Assembly: GCF_018398875.1 (NCBI RefSeq)
Contig: NZ_JAGWDK010000010.1
Location: 186,001 to 250,000 of the forward strand
From: Bradyrhizobium sp. sGM-13
GTDB taxonomy: Bacteria; Pseudomonadota; Alphaproteobacteria; Rhizobiales; Xanthobacteraceae
Reading direction: 5' to 3'
Length of the DNA stretch: 64,000 nucleotides
Part shown: piece after piece, positions 1 to 8,108 of the stretch
How positions within the stretch are numbered: position 1 is the stretch's first letter
How the letters are laid out: the number at the start of each line of letters is the position of its first letter
Position numbers and translations under genes: made by a program
The notes under the pieces: model-generated
Databases searched by the model: none
What the model was told of the DNA's origin: nothing
What the model saw: only the letters and a program-made list of their open reading frames with translations

Positions 1-9
1 GATTACGAC

Positions 10-600
10 GTGGCCATAGGCAACGTTCTCGCACAAGCTCCAGTTGGTGATGTCTGGCTCTTTGGTTATGGTTCGCTTCTCTGGAAGCCGGCATGTGAAT
101 TTACCGAAAGCCGGATAGCCACAGTTCGCGGATGGCATCGAGCGTTTTGCTTTCGGGTGGCCCGCTTTCGGGGCACCCGAGATAGGCCGGGATTGATGCT
201 CGCACTTGATCGCGGCGGCAGGTGCAAAGGTATGGTCTTTAAGCTCCCTCCGGCGCAGATCTCGGCGAGCCTAAATGTCCTGTTTCGCCGCGAAATGGTG
301 GTCAAGCCAGCGGTGAACGTACCGCGTTGGATGACCGTTGAAACAGATGAAGGTCTGATCCGGGCTCTCGGAATGGCGGTAAACCGTCAAAGCCCCCACT
401 ACGCCGGGAAGTTGCAGTTAGATGAGGCCGCTGACATTTTGGCATCAGCTGCGGGACACTGGGGCTCCTGCGCGGAGTACCTCAGAGAAACGGTATTCCG
501 ATTGGAGGAATTGGGCATTCACGACGAATCGTTATGGCAACTCCAGGCGCTGGTGGCGGAAAGGCTGCAATCCTCACTTCGCTGCCAGACATCGAAGTGA
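10..600 (+). CDS. ChaC-like gamma-glutamylcyclotransferase
   Basis: The family cleaves gamma-glutamyl groups, mainly of glutathione, to 5-oxoproline in the cytoplasm. The product (196 aa from a GTG) carries the substrate-loop motif FGYGSLLWKP near residues 18-27, and the FRRE stretch near residue 95 supplies the glutamate expected to be catalytic. Length matches the 180-230 aa of the family. The frame is open to the left window edge (codons for D-Y-D precede the GTG), so the true start may lie upstream. The next gene is on the same strand but well separated. Family assignment is firm; substrate is inferred. Confidence 0.85.
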   Translation: MAIGNVLAQAPVGDVWLFGYGSLLWKPACEFTESRIATVRGWHRAFCFRVARFRGTRDRPGLMLALDRGGRCKGMVFKLPPAQISASLNVLFRREMVVKPAVNVPRWMTVETDEGLIRALGMAVNRQSPHYAGKLQLDEAADILASAAGHWGSCAEYLRETVFRLEELGIHDESLWQLQALVAERLQSSLRCQTSK

Positions 601-774
601 GACACCACCGAACCGATTCCTGATTACTTAATCGCTTCTGCAGCAAGCGTAGCCGGATGAGTGCCTATTAACCTTCCGTTAACCATTCGGGCCCACGCTT
701 CCCTTCGGCAGGGGGTTGTGATTCCTGATGTTTCTGCTCCGCGTTTCGGAGCAAGCGTCGATCGGGAGGTGTTG

Positions 775-1056
775 ATGCCCCGGGAGCATGATGATTTTTG
801 CCTTGGCGCGGACTGTGTCCTCGTCCCCGAGATTCCGCTATCGGATTCTCAGACACCCTCACCCCACGAGATTGTGCCGATGCTGGTCGGCTCGACGGTC
901 GAGGCGATCGAGCGCGAGCTCGTGCTGCAGACGCTGGCGCGCTGTCACGGCAATCGCACCCACGCCGCGCGCCTGCTCGGACTTTCGGTGCGCACGATGC
1001 GAAACAAGATCCGGCAGTACGCGACTGATGGGGCCGACGTACCCGAACATGGCTAG
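775..1056 (+). CDS. Orphan Fis-type helix-turn-helix protein
   Basis: The 93-aa product ends in a Fis/NtrC C-terminal type DNA-binding domain: VEAIERELVLQTLARCHGNR followed by THAARLLGLSVRTMRNKI, the pattern seen at the end of NtrC and FlbD activators. There is no receiver or AAA+ domain, so it is an isolated DNA-binding module with a short acidic N-terminus. I chose ATG 775 because GGGAGGT lies at 764-770, five bases upstream; a GTG at 661 would extend the frame but has no comparable ribosome site. It could act as a nucleoid-type or accessory regulator; targets are unknown. Confidence 0.75.
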   Translation: MPREHDDFCLGADCVLVPEIPLSDSQTPSPHEIVPMLVGSTVEAIERELVLQTLARCHGNRTHAARLLGLSVRTMRNKIRQYATDGADVPEHG

Positions 1057-1140
1057 AGTGCGGCGGCGCAATCCACGCTATCTGACACTTGAACCGGAAA
1101 TCGCCGCAACGTCATGCGACGCGTGCGCGACGACCTGTCC

Positions 1141-1202
1141 GCCGTGCCTACCATCACGAGCGCGGCGTGAGTTGGTGGGCACGGCGCTTTGCGCCTTTGC
1201 CC
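1141..1202. repeat. Hairpin repeat, GCCGTGCC-ACCA type
   Basis: Positions 1141-1153 and 1173-1185 are inverted copies of a 13-bp sequence (GCCGTGCC[T/C]ACCA) with one mismatch, followed by GCGCTTTGCGCCTTTGCCC. The 1173-1202 half is nearly identical to the reverse complement of the left arm of the element at 37618-37654, so this is a dispersed family. It lies in the gene-free stretch 1057-2148. Confidence 0.6.
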
Positions 1203-1229
1203 CCTGCGGGCCGCGGACTGATTTGCCTG

Positions 1230-1800
1230 CCGCACAAGCGCGATTTCGTGCTGCGGCCTGCGACCAATTGGCACGACGGGCAAATCACTTCTGATTTTCC
1301 GAAATAATGTCAAGCCCGGGAATCAAAAATGTTCCGCTTAACACGAGGGGCAAATCAGCCGCATAATTCCGCCCGTCTCACCCATTGAGGGGCGCTCGCG
1401 ATCGTCACGAACGTGCGGTGAGATGTGATGGACGTGGAATGCGCAAGACGTAGGCGCAGGAAGCGTACGGCGAAGTCGTGTGGTATGGGCGCCGCGGTGC
1501 TGGCGCTAAGCTGCGTGAAACTATTTGCGCAGCGACGGAGGCAAAAGAGCCGTTCTCCGGGGAGAGCACGAAGTAAGCCGTAAAGCCATTGCGCAGGGAA
1601 GGCCGGGATGCTCCCGCTGTACCTGTATGCTCGTGTGCGCGTTCCTTATGCGCACCTGCACACGAGATCGCGGGTGCAGCAAGCACCCGGTCTTCCCTGC
1701 GCCCTCTATTTCAAGAGGGACAACAGAAGATGCAAGCCTCGGGCGCAATGCGCCGCGAGAATGCAGATGCGCACCCTCGTCGCTGTTTGAAAAATTGATT
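1230..1800. repeat. Structured dispersed repeat element
   Basis: This gene-free block closely resembles a repetitive intergenic sequence I remember from Bradyrhizobium genomes (motifs GCAAATCACTTCTGATTTTC and CCGTAAAGCCATTGCGCAGG). It contains nested inverted repeats: 1593-1607 pairs with 1686-1700 (GCAGGGAAG-CCGGG type, one mismatch), 1613-1617 with 1670-1674, and 1630-1638 with 1658-1666 (CTCGTGTGC/GCACACGAG). Short reading frames here look like translation of the repeat and lack convincing starts. Whether it is transcribed as an RNA or is a mobile miniature element cannot be told from one copy. Boundaries are approximate. Confidence 0.6.
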
Positions 1801-1814
1801 GGAAACGCGCCCCA

Positions 1815-1957
1815 CGTCGTTCCTGCGAACGCAGGGACCCATAACCACGAATGCAAATTGTGACGCGGAGCTGGAGCCGCTATCCCGCCGACAACCGCGA
1901 GCAGTGGCTATGGGTCCACGCGCCGAGTGCGCGATTGCGCACGGAGGCAGGGACGAC
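1815..1957. repeat. Imperfect long inverted repeat
   Basis: The left arm (1815-1850, containing GCAGGGACCCATAACCAC) is complemented by a right arm split over 1904-1916 (GTGGCTATGGGTCC) and 1946-1957 (GGCAGGGACGACG). The arrangement is that of a non-coding miniature palindromic element. It directly follows the structured repeat, so the two may be one composite. The remaining bases up to 2148 show no gene; GGGAAGG near 2135-2141 is the ribosome site of the next gene. Confidence 0.6.
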
Positions 1958-2148
1958 GGGGAAACGCCGGCAATCCGGCGTCATGATGTGCCGATCGGAA
2001 ATCCAAATGTCAGGGAAGAGCTGCGCTTTTTCGTTTAATCGTTCTACTTCAGATAGAATGACTTATTTTCGACGCAGGAAGAGCCAAGAGAAGAGCTGAG
2101 ATCGCGGTATCCGCCAACGAGATAAGAACACGGCAGGGAAGGATAAAA

Positions 2149-2772
2149 GTGGGTGAACTTCTGGGCTCTATCGTTTTTTCTTTGATCGTAATCGTTCTAA
2201 TCGCCGGCGCATGGACCTGGATTTCGACGCTGTTCAGGAAAGGCGTCATGACGCTGCTCGGCTTCGATCGGGTCTGGGTGCAGCAGTTCGAAACCGTGCT
2301 GCTCTACCGGAACGGGCGTTTTGAAAAGGCCCTGATGCCCGGCCGGCACCGGATCCGCGCCGGCAGCCGCCAATTGGCGCGGATCGATTTGCGCCCCGAG
2401 GTGTTTCGGTTCACGCAAGGTGCGGTGTCCGCCGACCGCTTTGCGGTCAACCTCGTCTATGTCGTCCGGACGAAAATCGTCGATCCCAGGGCCGCTTTCG
2501 AAAGCACCCAGAACTACCGGGACGAAATATTCATCCGCCTGCAATCGGTCGCGAAAGCGGTGTGCAGCCGAAAGTCCCGTCTGGAAATTCAGATGGATCA
2601 CCAGAGTTTTGGCAACAGCGCCCAGAAGGCCGCCAGCCAGGTGCTTCGCTCGATCGGTTGCGAATGCCTGACTTTCGAGCTGCTGCAGGTAGATTCCACC
2701 GCACCCGTCGCGGAGCTGGACAATCGACGCATGGGATCTGCGGCGCGCCACAGCATGATGAAGGAAGCCTGA
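2149..2772 (+). CDS. Band 7/SPFH-domain membrane protein (slipin-like)
   Basis: The 207-aa product starts at a GTG behind AGGGAAGG. Residues 5-25 form one transmembrane helix, followed by an SPFH/Band 7 core with the usual opening: an E-T-V-L-L-Y-R-N-G-R stretch and MPGRHRI, then RIDLRPEV. Such proteins form oligomeric scaffolds in the inner membrane and often bind proteases; this is family knowledge, not visible here. It is short compared with typical slipins (about 250 aa) because the C-terminal helical region is abbreviated. No NfeD partner gene is adjacent, so a precise role is not assigned. Confidence 0.75.
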   Translation: MGELLGSIVFSLIVIVLIAGAWTWISTLFRKGVMTLLGFDRVWVQQFETVLLYRNGRFEKALMPGRHRIRAGSRQLARIDLRPEVFRFTQGAVSADRFAVNLVYVVRTKIVDPRAAFESTQNYRDEIFIRLQSVAKAVCSRKSRLEIQMDHQSFGNSAQKAASQVLRSIGCECLTFELLQVDSTAPVAELDNRRMGSAARHSMMKEA

Positions 2773-2989
2773 ACCACTGTGATCCGGCGCCCGTAGAGAG
2801 ATTGCCTATGCTGCGCCGATGCCGATTGCGAAACAATTATCCTACGCCGGCGCGCAAACGCTACGGCTCGACACCGGTGCGGCCGGTACCGTGCGCAGCT
2901 CGTCTGCGCAAGCCGAATGGCTCTGGCATTGCCAAACTGCCCGTAATGCCCAACTCTTCTTTATCATCATCCATCCGGACATCTCCGAC

Positions 2990-4090
2990 ATGAGCCAGAC
3001 CAAACTGTTCGAGCCCTTCAAGCTTGGGCCGATTACGCTCCCCAACCGCCTCGTGATGGCGCCGCTGACCCGCAACCGCGCGGTACCGCCCGGGATGGTG
3101 CCGAGCCCGCTCGCGATCGACTATTACGGCCAGCGCGCCTCCGCCGGATTGCTCATCACCGAAGCGAGCCAGGTTTCGCAGCAGGGCCAGGGCTATCAGG
3201 ACACGCCCGGCATCTATTCGAAGGAGCAGGTCGAAGGCTGGCGCAAGGTCACCGACCGCGTGCACGAAAAAAGCGGGCGCATCTTCATCCAGATCTGGCA
3301 TGTCGGCCGCATCTCGCACACCACGCTGCAGCCCGGCGGCGGCAAGCCGGTCGCGCCGTCGGCGATCCGCGCCAAGGGCAAGACATTTGTGGGCGGCACT
3401 TTCACCGAAATCTCCGAGCCGCGCGCGCTGGAGCTATCGGAAATTCCGGATATCATCGACGACTTCAAGCGCGGCACCGAGAATGCGCTGGCCGCCGGTT
3501 TTGACGGCGTCGAGATCCACGGCGCCAACGGCTACCTGCTCGACCAGTTCGCCAAGGACGGCACCAACAAGCGCACGGATGCTTACGGCGGAGGAATCGA
3601 AAACCGCGCAAAGCTGATGCTGGAAGTGTCGCAGGCGGTGGCCGTGATTGCCGGCCCCGAGTGCACCGGCATCCGCATCTCGCCGGTAACGCCGGCCAAC
3701 GATGTGTCCGATTCTAATCCGCAGCCGCTGTTCGATCATATCGTGGATGGGCTCAGCGCGCTGAAGCTGAGCTACATCCATGTCATCGAAGGCGCGACCG
3801 GCGGCCCGCGCGATATCGCGCCGTTCGATTACGCGTCCTTGCGCAAGCGCTTCAGCGGCACCTATGTCGCCAACAACGGCTACGATTTCGACCTCGCGAC
3901 CAAAGTGCTCGAAGCCGGCGCCGCCGACCTGATCGCATTCGGCAAGCCGTTCATCTCGAATCCCGACCTGGTCGAGCGGCTGAAGAAGGGCGCGCCGCTG
4001 AATGAGTGGGACAAGGCGACGTTCTACGGCGGCGGGGCGAAGGGATACACGGATTATCCGACGTTGGCAGCGGCGCAGGCGGCGGAGTGA
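2990..4090 (+). CDS. Old Yellow Enzyme family NAD(P)H:flavin oxidoreductase
   Basis: This 366-aa FMN protein belongs to the OYE/NemA group, which reduces activated C=C bonds and nitro compounds. Visible hallmarks are FEPFKLGPITLPNRLVMAPL at the N-terminus of the TIM barrel, MAPLTRNRA, and HGANGYLLDQF, which holds the substrate-binding residues and the catalytic tyrosine region. The reading frame extends 57 codons further upstream, but that stretch has no family similarity and the barrel begins right after ATG 2990, giving the normal family length. It stands alone, tail to tail with the glycerol operon. Physiological substrate is unknown. Confidence 0.9.
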   Translation: MSQTKLFEPFKLGPITLPNRLVMAPLTRNRAVPPGMVPSPLAIDYYGQRASAGLLITEASQVSQQGQGYQDTPGIYSKEQVEGWRKVTDRVHEKSGRIFIQIWHVGRISHTTLQPGGGKPVAPSAIRAKGKTFVGGTFTEISEPRALELSEIPDIIDDFKRGTENALAAGFDGVEIHGANGYLLDQFAKDGTNKRTDAYGGGIENRAKLMLEVSQAVAVIAGPECTGIRISPVTPANDVSDSNPQPLFDHIVDGLSALKLSYIHVIEGATGGPRDIAPFDYASLRKRFSGTYVANNGYDFDLATKVLEAGAADLIAFGKPFISNPDLVERLKKGAPLNEWDKATFYGGGAKGYTDYPTLAAAQAAE

Positions 4091-4105
4091 GGCACAGTGC
4101 GCTCC

Positions 4106-4130
4106 CTCTCCCCGCTCTTCGCGGGGAGAG
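4106..4130. repeat. Perfect 10-bp hairpin, CTCTCCCCGC type
   Basis: CTCTCCCCGC (4106-4115) and GCGGGGAGAG (4121-4130) form a perfect stem with loop TCTTC. It lies between the convergent ends of the OYE gene and glpV. Similar GC-rich palindromes are common between genes in this group (recalled, not tested here). It may assist termination of the plus-strand gene but has no following T-run. Confidence 0.65.
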
Positions 4131-4133
4131 GTG

Positions 4134-4161
4134 AGAAAAAAGACCGGGATCGCTCCCGGCC
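4134..4161 (-). terminator. Rho-independent terminator of the glp operon
   Basis: Read on the minus strand, CCGGGA-GCGA-TCCCGG (plus 4144-4159) is followed by TCTTTTTTC (plus 4134-4143), a classic stem plus T-run. It sits about 40 bp beyond the glpV stop codon, at the end of the whole glp run. Confidence 0.8.
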
Positions 4162-4196
4162 TTTCGCGTGTTTGCATCACTCGTAGTCTGCGAAGC

Positions 4197-5993
4197 TCAC
4201 TTCGCCTCCGCCCGCTTCGGCGGAGTGGCCGGCCACGACTTGATCAGCGCGTCGTAGTCGACCGTCTCGCCCTTCGGCTTCTCGTTCGCCAGCTTGCGCT
4301 GCGGCGCGATGGTCTTGTCTTTCTCGGCCTTGGCGAACCAGAACTCGGCGGTCTCCTTCTTGTTCAGCTTCGGCCCGCACTCCTTCTGCACACCGGATTT
4401 CTCGAGACGCTCGAGCACCGAGTCCTGCGCTGCGGCCAGCGCATCCATCGCAGCTTGCGGCGTCTTCGCACCGGACGACGCATCGCCGATGTTCTGCCAC
4501 CACAATTGCGCGAGCTTCGGATAGTCGGGCACGTTGTTGCCGGTCGGTGTCCACTGCACGCGCGCGGGCGAGCGGTAGAACTCGATCAGGCCGCCGAGCT
4601 TCGGCGCGCGCTCGGTGAACGACTTGTCCCAGATGTCGGATTCACGCACGAACGTGAGGCCGACATGGCTCTTCTTCAAGCTAACCGTTTTGGAGTTGAT
4701 GAATTGCAGATAGAGCCAGGCCGCCTTGCGGCGATCGGGCGGGGTCGACTTCAGCAGCGTCGCGGAGCCGGCGTCCTGGTAGCCGAGCTTCATGCCCTCT
4801 TTCCAGTATGAGCCGTGCGGCGACGGTGCCATGCGCCACTTCGGCGTGCCGTCGGCGTTCACGACCGGGATACCGGGCTTCACCATGTCGGCGGTGAAGG
4901 CGGTGTACCAGAAGATCTGCTGGGCGATGTTGCCTTGCGCCGGCACTGGACCTGCTTCGGAGAAGGTCATGCCTTGCGCCTGGGGCGGAGCATACTTCTT
5001 CATCCAGTCTAGGTATTTGGTGATCGAATAGACCGCCGCCGGGCCGTTGGTGTCGCCGCCGCGCTCGACCGACGAGCCGACCGGACGGCAACCTTCCATG
5101 CGGATGCCCCATTCGTCGACCGGCAGGCCGTTCGGGATACCCTTGTCGCCGTTGCCGGCCATCGACAGCCAGGCGTCGGTGAAACGCCAGCCAAGCGATG
5201 GATCCTTCTTGCCATAGTCCATGTGGCCATAGACCTTGACGCCGTTGATCTCCTTGATGTCGTTGGTGAAGAACTCGGCGATGTCTTCATAGGCCGACCA
5301 GTTCACGGGAACGCCGAGCTCGTAGCCATACTTCGCCTTGAACTTGGCTTTGTATTCCGGATTGGAGAACCAGTCGTAACGGAACCAATAGAGGTTCGCA
5401 AACTGCTGGTCGGGCAACTGATAGAGCTTGCCGTCCGGGCCCGTGGTGAAGGATTTGCCGATGAAGTCGTTGACGTCGAGCTGCGGGTTGGTGACGTCCT
5501 TGCCCTCACCGGTCATGTAGTCCGACAGGATCACGGTCTGGCCGTAGCGGACGTGGGTGCCGATCAGGTCGCTATCATTGATCCAGCCGTCATAGACGTT
5601 CTTGCCGGACTGCATCTGGGTCTGCAGCTTCTCGACGACGTCGCCTTCCTGGATCAGGTCGTGCTTGACCTTGATCCCCGTGATCTCGGTGAAGGCTTTC
5701 GCCAGCGTGCGCGCTTCATATTCATGCGTCGTGATCGTTTCCGACACGACGTTGATTTCCATGCCCTTGAAGGGCTCGGCCGCCTTGGCGAACCATTGCA
5801 ACTCCTTCATCTGGTCCGCCTTCGACAGCGTCGAGGGCTGGAACTCGCTGTCGATCCACCTTTGATTGACGGCGTCGTCCGCACGCGCAGGTGCGGCAAT
5901 GGTCACGGATGCGGCAATCAGCGCAGCCGCGCTGGTCATCGTCAGAAAGCTCTCCTTGGTCAAGGGACCGTTTCTTCCTCTCAAGCGTCGCAT
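4197..5993 (-). CDS. glpV: Glycerol ABC transporter substrate-binding protein GlpV
   Basis: The 598-aa product is a large periplasmic binding protein of the extracellular solute-binding family with a cleavable signal peptide (hydrophobic core AAALIAASVTIAAPARA, mature start near DDAVNQ). It fits the GlpV component of the rhizobial glycerol importer GlpSTPQUV: it is the last gene of a run glpD-S-T-P-Q-U-V in the same order as known from Rhizobium leguminosarum. The start is ATG 5993 with GGAGG seven bases upstream. The 74-bp gap after glpU is the largest in the operon, and the terminator follows the stop. Substrate (glycerol, possibly sugar alcohols) is inferred from context. Confidence 0.88.
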   Translation of the reverse strand: MRRLRGRNGPLTKESFLTMTSAAALIAASVTIAAPARADDAVNQRWIDSEFQPSTLSKADQMKELQWFAKAAEPFKGMEINVVSETITTHEYEARTLAKAFTEITGIKVKHDLIQEGDVVEKLQTQMQSGKNVYDGWINDSDLIGTHVRYGQTVILSDYMTGEGKDVTNPQLDVNDFIGKSFTTGPDGKLYQLPDQQFANLYWFRYDWFSNPEYKAKFKAKYGYELGVPVNWSAYEDIAEFFTNDIKEINGVKVYGHMDYGKKDPSLGWRFTDAWLSMAGNGDKGIPNGLPVDEWGIRMEGCRPVGSSVERGGDTNGPAAVYSITKYLDWMKKYAPPQAQGMTFSEAGPVPAQGNIAQQIFWYTAFTADMVKPGIPVVNADGTPKWRMAPSPHGSYWKEGMKLGYQDAGSATLLKSTPPDRRKAAWLYLQFINSKTVSLKKSHVGLTFVRESDIWDKSFTERAPKLGGLIEFYRSPARVQWTPTGNNVPDYPKLAQLWWQNIGDASSGAKTPQAAMDALAAAQDSVLERLEKSGVQKECGPKLNKKETAEFWFAKAEKDKTIAPQRKLANEKPKGETVDYDALIKSWPATPPKRAEAK

Positions 5994-6067
5994 GTTGGAT
6001 CCTCCGTTGCAGCGACAAACACATATTCAGGCCCGGGTTGATCCCGGATCTGTCTTTTTCCGCCGTT

Positions 6068-6394
6068 TCAGACCGTGCGAAAGACCGCAACGGCCGAAAC
6101 GAGCGAAATCAGGGTTGCGAGCCACAGGCTCGAAATCTCAACGCCCTCCCCGATCGGCAGCGTCAGAAGCGGATCGGTGCCGACAAAGGCGATCCACAAC
6201 AGATGGATGACGGCGGCAAGCACTAGCGAAATGAACAGCCGGTCGCCGCGCGTGGTCGGAATTCGCAGGATGCCGACGCGCTCGGCTTCGGGATAGGCGA
6301 TCCCAAGCCATGTCATCACGCCGAGCGTCAGCGCCAGCATCACGAAGAAGATCGCGGTCGGCAGCGTCCAGGCCATCCATGCGATGTTTTCCAT
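6068..6394 (-). CDS. glpU: Small membrane protein GlpU (DUF2160)
   Basis: The 108-aa product has about three transmembrane helices (around residues 12-34, 52-70 and 87-106) and corresponds to the small DUF2160 membrane protein encoded between permease and binding-protein genes in rhizobial glycerol operons. Its biochemical role is not established. ATG 6394 lies five bases after the glpQ stop, which decides the start: the frame is open much further upstream but those residues overlap glpQ out of frame and look non-natural. It is probably translationally coupled to glpQ. Confidence 0.82.
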   Translation of the reverse strand: MENIAWMAWTLPTAIFFVMLALTLGVMTWLGIAYPEAERVGILRIPTTRGDRLFISLVLAAVIHLLWIAFVGTDPLLTLPIGEGVEISSLWLATLISLVSAVAVFRTV

Positions 6395-6399
6395 GGCTG

Positions 6400-7209
6400 C
6401 TACACCCTGCCCAGCGCAAAACCGCGAGCGATGTAGTTGCGGACGAACCAGATAACCAAGGCACCGGGGATGATGGTGAGCACGCCGGCCGCCGCCAGTA
6501 GCCCCCAATCCATGCCCGCGGCTGAGACCGTGCGGGTCATGATCGCGGAAATCGGCTTGGCGTTGACCGAGGTCAAGGTACGCGCCAGCAGCAATTCGAC
6601 CCAGGAGAACATGAAGCAGAAGAACGCGGCGACGCCGATGCCGCTCGCGATCAGCGGCACCAGGATCTTGACGAAGAAGCGCGGGAATGAATAGCCGTCG
6701 AGGAATGCGGTCTCGTCGATCTCGCGCGGCACGCCCGAGACGAAGCCTTCGAGAATCCAGACCGCCAGCGGCACATTGAAGATGCAGTGCGCCAGCGCGA
6801 CCGCCCATGGCGTATCGAACAGATTGATCGCCGAGTAGAGATTGAAGAACGGCAGCGCGAACACCGCGGCCGGCGCCATGCGGTTCGACAACAGCCAGAA
6901 GAACAGATGCTTGTCGCCGAGGAAGCGGTAGCGCGAGAAGCCGTAGGCGGCCGGCAGCGCCACGGCGATCGAGATCACGGTGTTGATCAACACATAGGTC
7001 AGCGAGTTGATGTAGCCGGAATACCAGCTCTCGTCGGTGAAGATGCGCTTGTAGTTTTCCAGCGTCGGCTGGTGCGGCCAAAGCGTCATCGTGGTGACGA
7101 TCTCGGCATTGGTCTTGAAGCTCATGTTGACGAGCCAGTAGATCGGCAACAGCAAGAAAATCAAAAACAGCGAGATGATGAGGCGGCGGCCGGGAATCGA
7201 GTGCATCAC
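6400..7209 (-). CDS. glpQ: Glycerol ABC transporter permease GlpQ
   Basis: This 269-aa inner-membrane protein is a MalG-type (BPD_transp_1) permease with about six helices. It starts with an N-terminal helix (IISLFLIFLLLPIYWLVNMS) and carries the cytoplasmic EAA-type loop around EIDETAFLDGYSFPRFF, which docks on the ATPase. The start ATG overlaps the glpP stop by 4 bp (ATGA), indicating translational coupling. It pairs with GlpP to form the channel of the glycerol importer. Confidence 0.87.
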   Translation of the reverse strand: MMHSIPGRRLIISLFLIFLLLPIYWLVNMSFKTNAEIVTTMTLWPHQPTLENYKRIFTDESWYSGYINSLTYVLINTVISIAVALPAAYGFSRYRFLGDKHLFFWLLSNRMAPAAVFALPFFNLYSAINLFDTPWAVALAHCIFNVPLAVWILEGFVSGVPREIDETAFLDGYSFPRFFVKILVPLIASGIGVAAFFCFMFSWVELLLARTLTSVNAKPISAIMTRTVSAAGMDWGLLAAAGVLTIIPGALVIWFVRNYIARGFALGRV

Positions 7210-8108
7210 GCGGCTCCCTTCTTCTCAGGACGCTCGGTCCCGACATTGGTCATGACCGTGTAGAATACCCAGCACACGATCAGGATGATCAAATTGTAGA
7301 CGAGCGAGAGAGCGGCAGCCTTGCCGAGGTCGAATTGCCCGAGGGCGATCTTGACCAGTTCGATCGAAACGAAGGTGGTCGAGTTGCCCGGACCGCCACC
7401 GGTCACCACGAACGGTTCGGTGTAGATCATAAAACTGTCCATGAAGCGCAGCAGCACGGCGATCAGCAGCACGCGGTTCATCTTCGGCAATTGGATCGCC
7501 TTGAACACCGCCCAGCGCGAGGCGCCGTCGATCTGAGCCGCCTGGTAATACGCATCCGGGATCGACTTCAGCCCGGCATAGCACAGTAGCGCGACGAGGC
7601 TGGTCCAGTGCCACACGTCCATCACGATGACGGTCGCCCAGGCATCGAACTCGTTGGAGACGTAATTATAGTCGAACCCGAGGCTGTTGAGCGTATAGCC
7701 GAGCAGGCCGATATCGGGCCGGCCAAAGATCTGCCAGATCGTGCCGACCACGTTCCACGGAATCAGCAGCGGCAAAGCGAGGATCACAAGACATACGGCG
7801 ACGGTCCAGCCCTCGCGCGGCATCGACAGCGCCACAACGATGCCGAGCGGCACCTCGATTGCAAGTATGATGGCCGAGAACAACAGATTGCGGCCGAGCG
7901 AGGCCAGGAAGCGTCCGCCGAGATCGGTCGAGGGATCGAGCAGCTCCTTGAACCAGCCGACGCCGTTCCAGAAGAACTGGTTGTTGCCGAACGTGTCCTG
8001 CATCGAATAGTTCACCACCGTCATCAGCGGCAGAATCGCGGAGAACGCGACCACCGCGAATACCGGCAGCACCAGGAACCAGGCTTTTTGGTTGACGATC
8101 TTGTCCAT
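7206..8108 (-). CDS. glpP: Glycerol ABC transporter permease GlpP
   Basis: The 300-aa product is a MalF-type permease: an N-terminal helix (AWFLVLPVFAVVAFSAILPL), a periplasmic segment, then the transmembrane core and an EAA loop near AAQIDGASRWAVFKAIQLPK. Its first base overlaps the last base of glpT's stop (TGATG) and its stop overlaps the glpQ start, so T-P-Q form a coupled block. Role: half of the transmembrane channel for glycerol uptake. Confidence 0.87.
   Translation of the reverse strand: MDKIVNQKAWFLVLPVFAVVAFSAILPLMTVVNYSMQDTFGNNQFFWNGVGWFKELLDPSTDLGGRFLASLGRNLLFSAIILAIEVPLGIVVALSMPREGWTVAVCLVILALPLLIPWNVVGTIWQIFGRPDIGLLGYTLNSLGFDYNYVSNEFDAWATVIVMDVWHWTSLVALLCYAGLKSIPDAYYQAAQIDGASRWAVFKAIQLPKMNRVLLIAVLLRFMDSFMIYTEPFVVTGGGPGNSTTFVSIELVKIALGQFDLGKAAALSLVYNLIILIVCWVFYTVMTNVGTERPEKKGAA

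Noticed and set aside
1525..1863. Short reading frames in the structured repeat
   Set aside because: Cys/Arg-rich translations of a repeat with overlapping alternatives in several frames and on both strands; no start site.
5223..6041. Open frame opposite glpV
   Set aside because: Shadow of the binding-protein gene; composition is unlike a natural protein.
6395..7246. N-terminal extension of glpU to 392 aa
   Set aside because: The extension overlaps glpQ and glpP out of frame; the family protein is about 100 aa and a fitting ATG exists at 6394.
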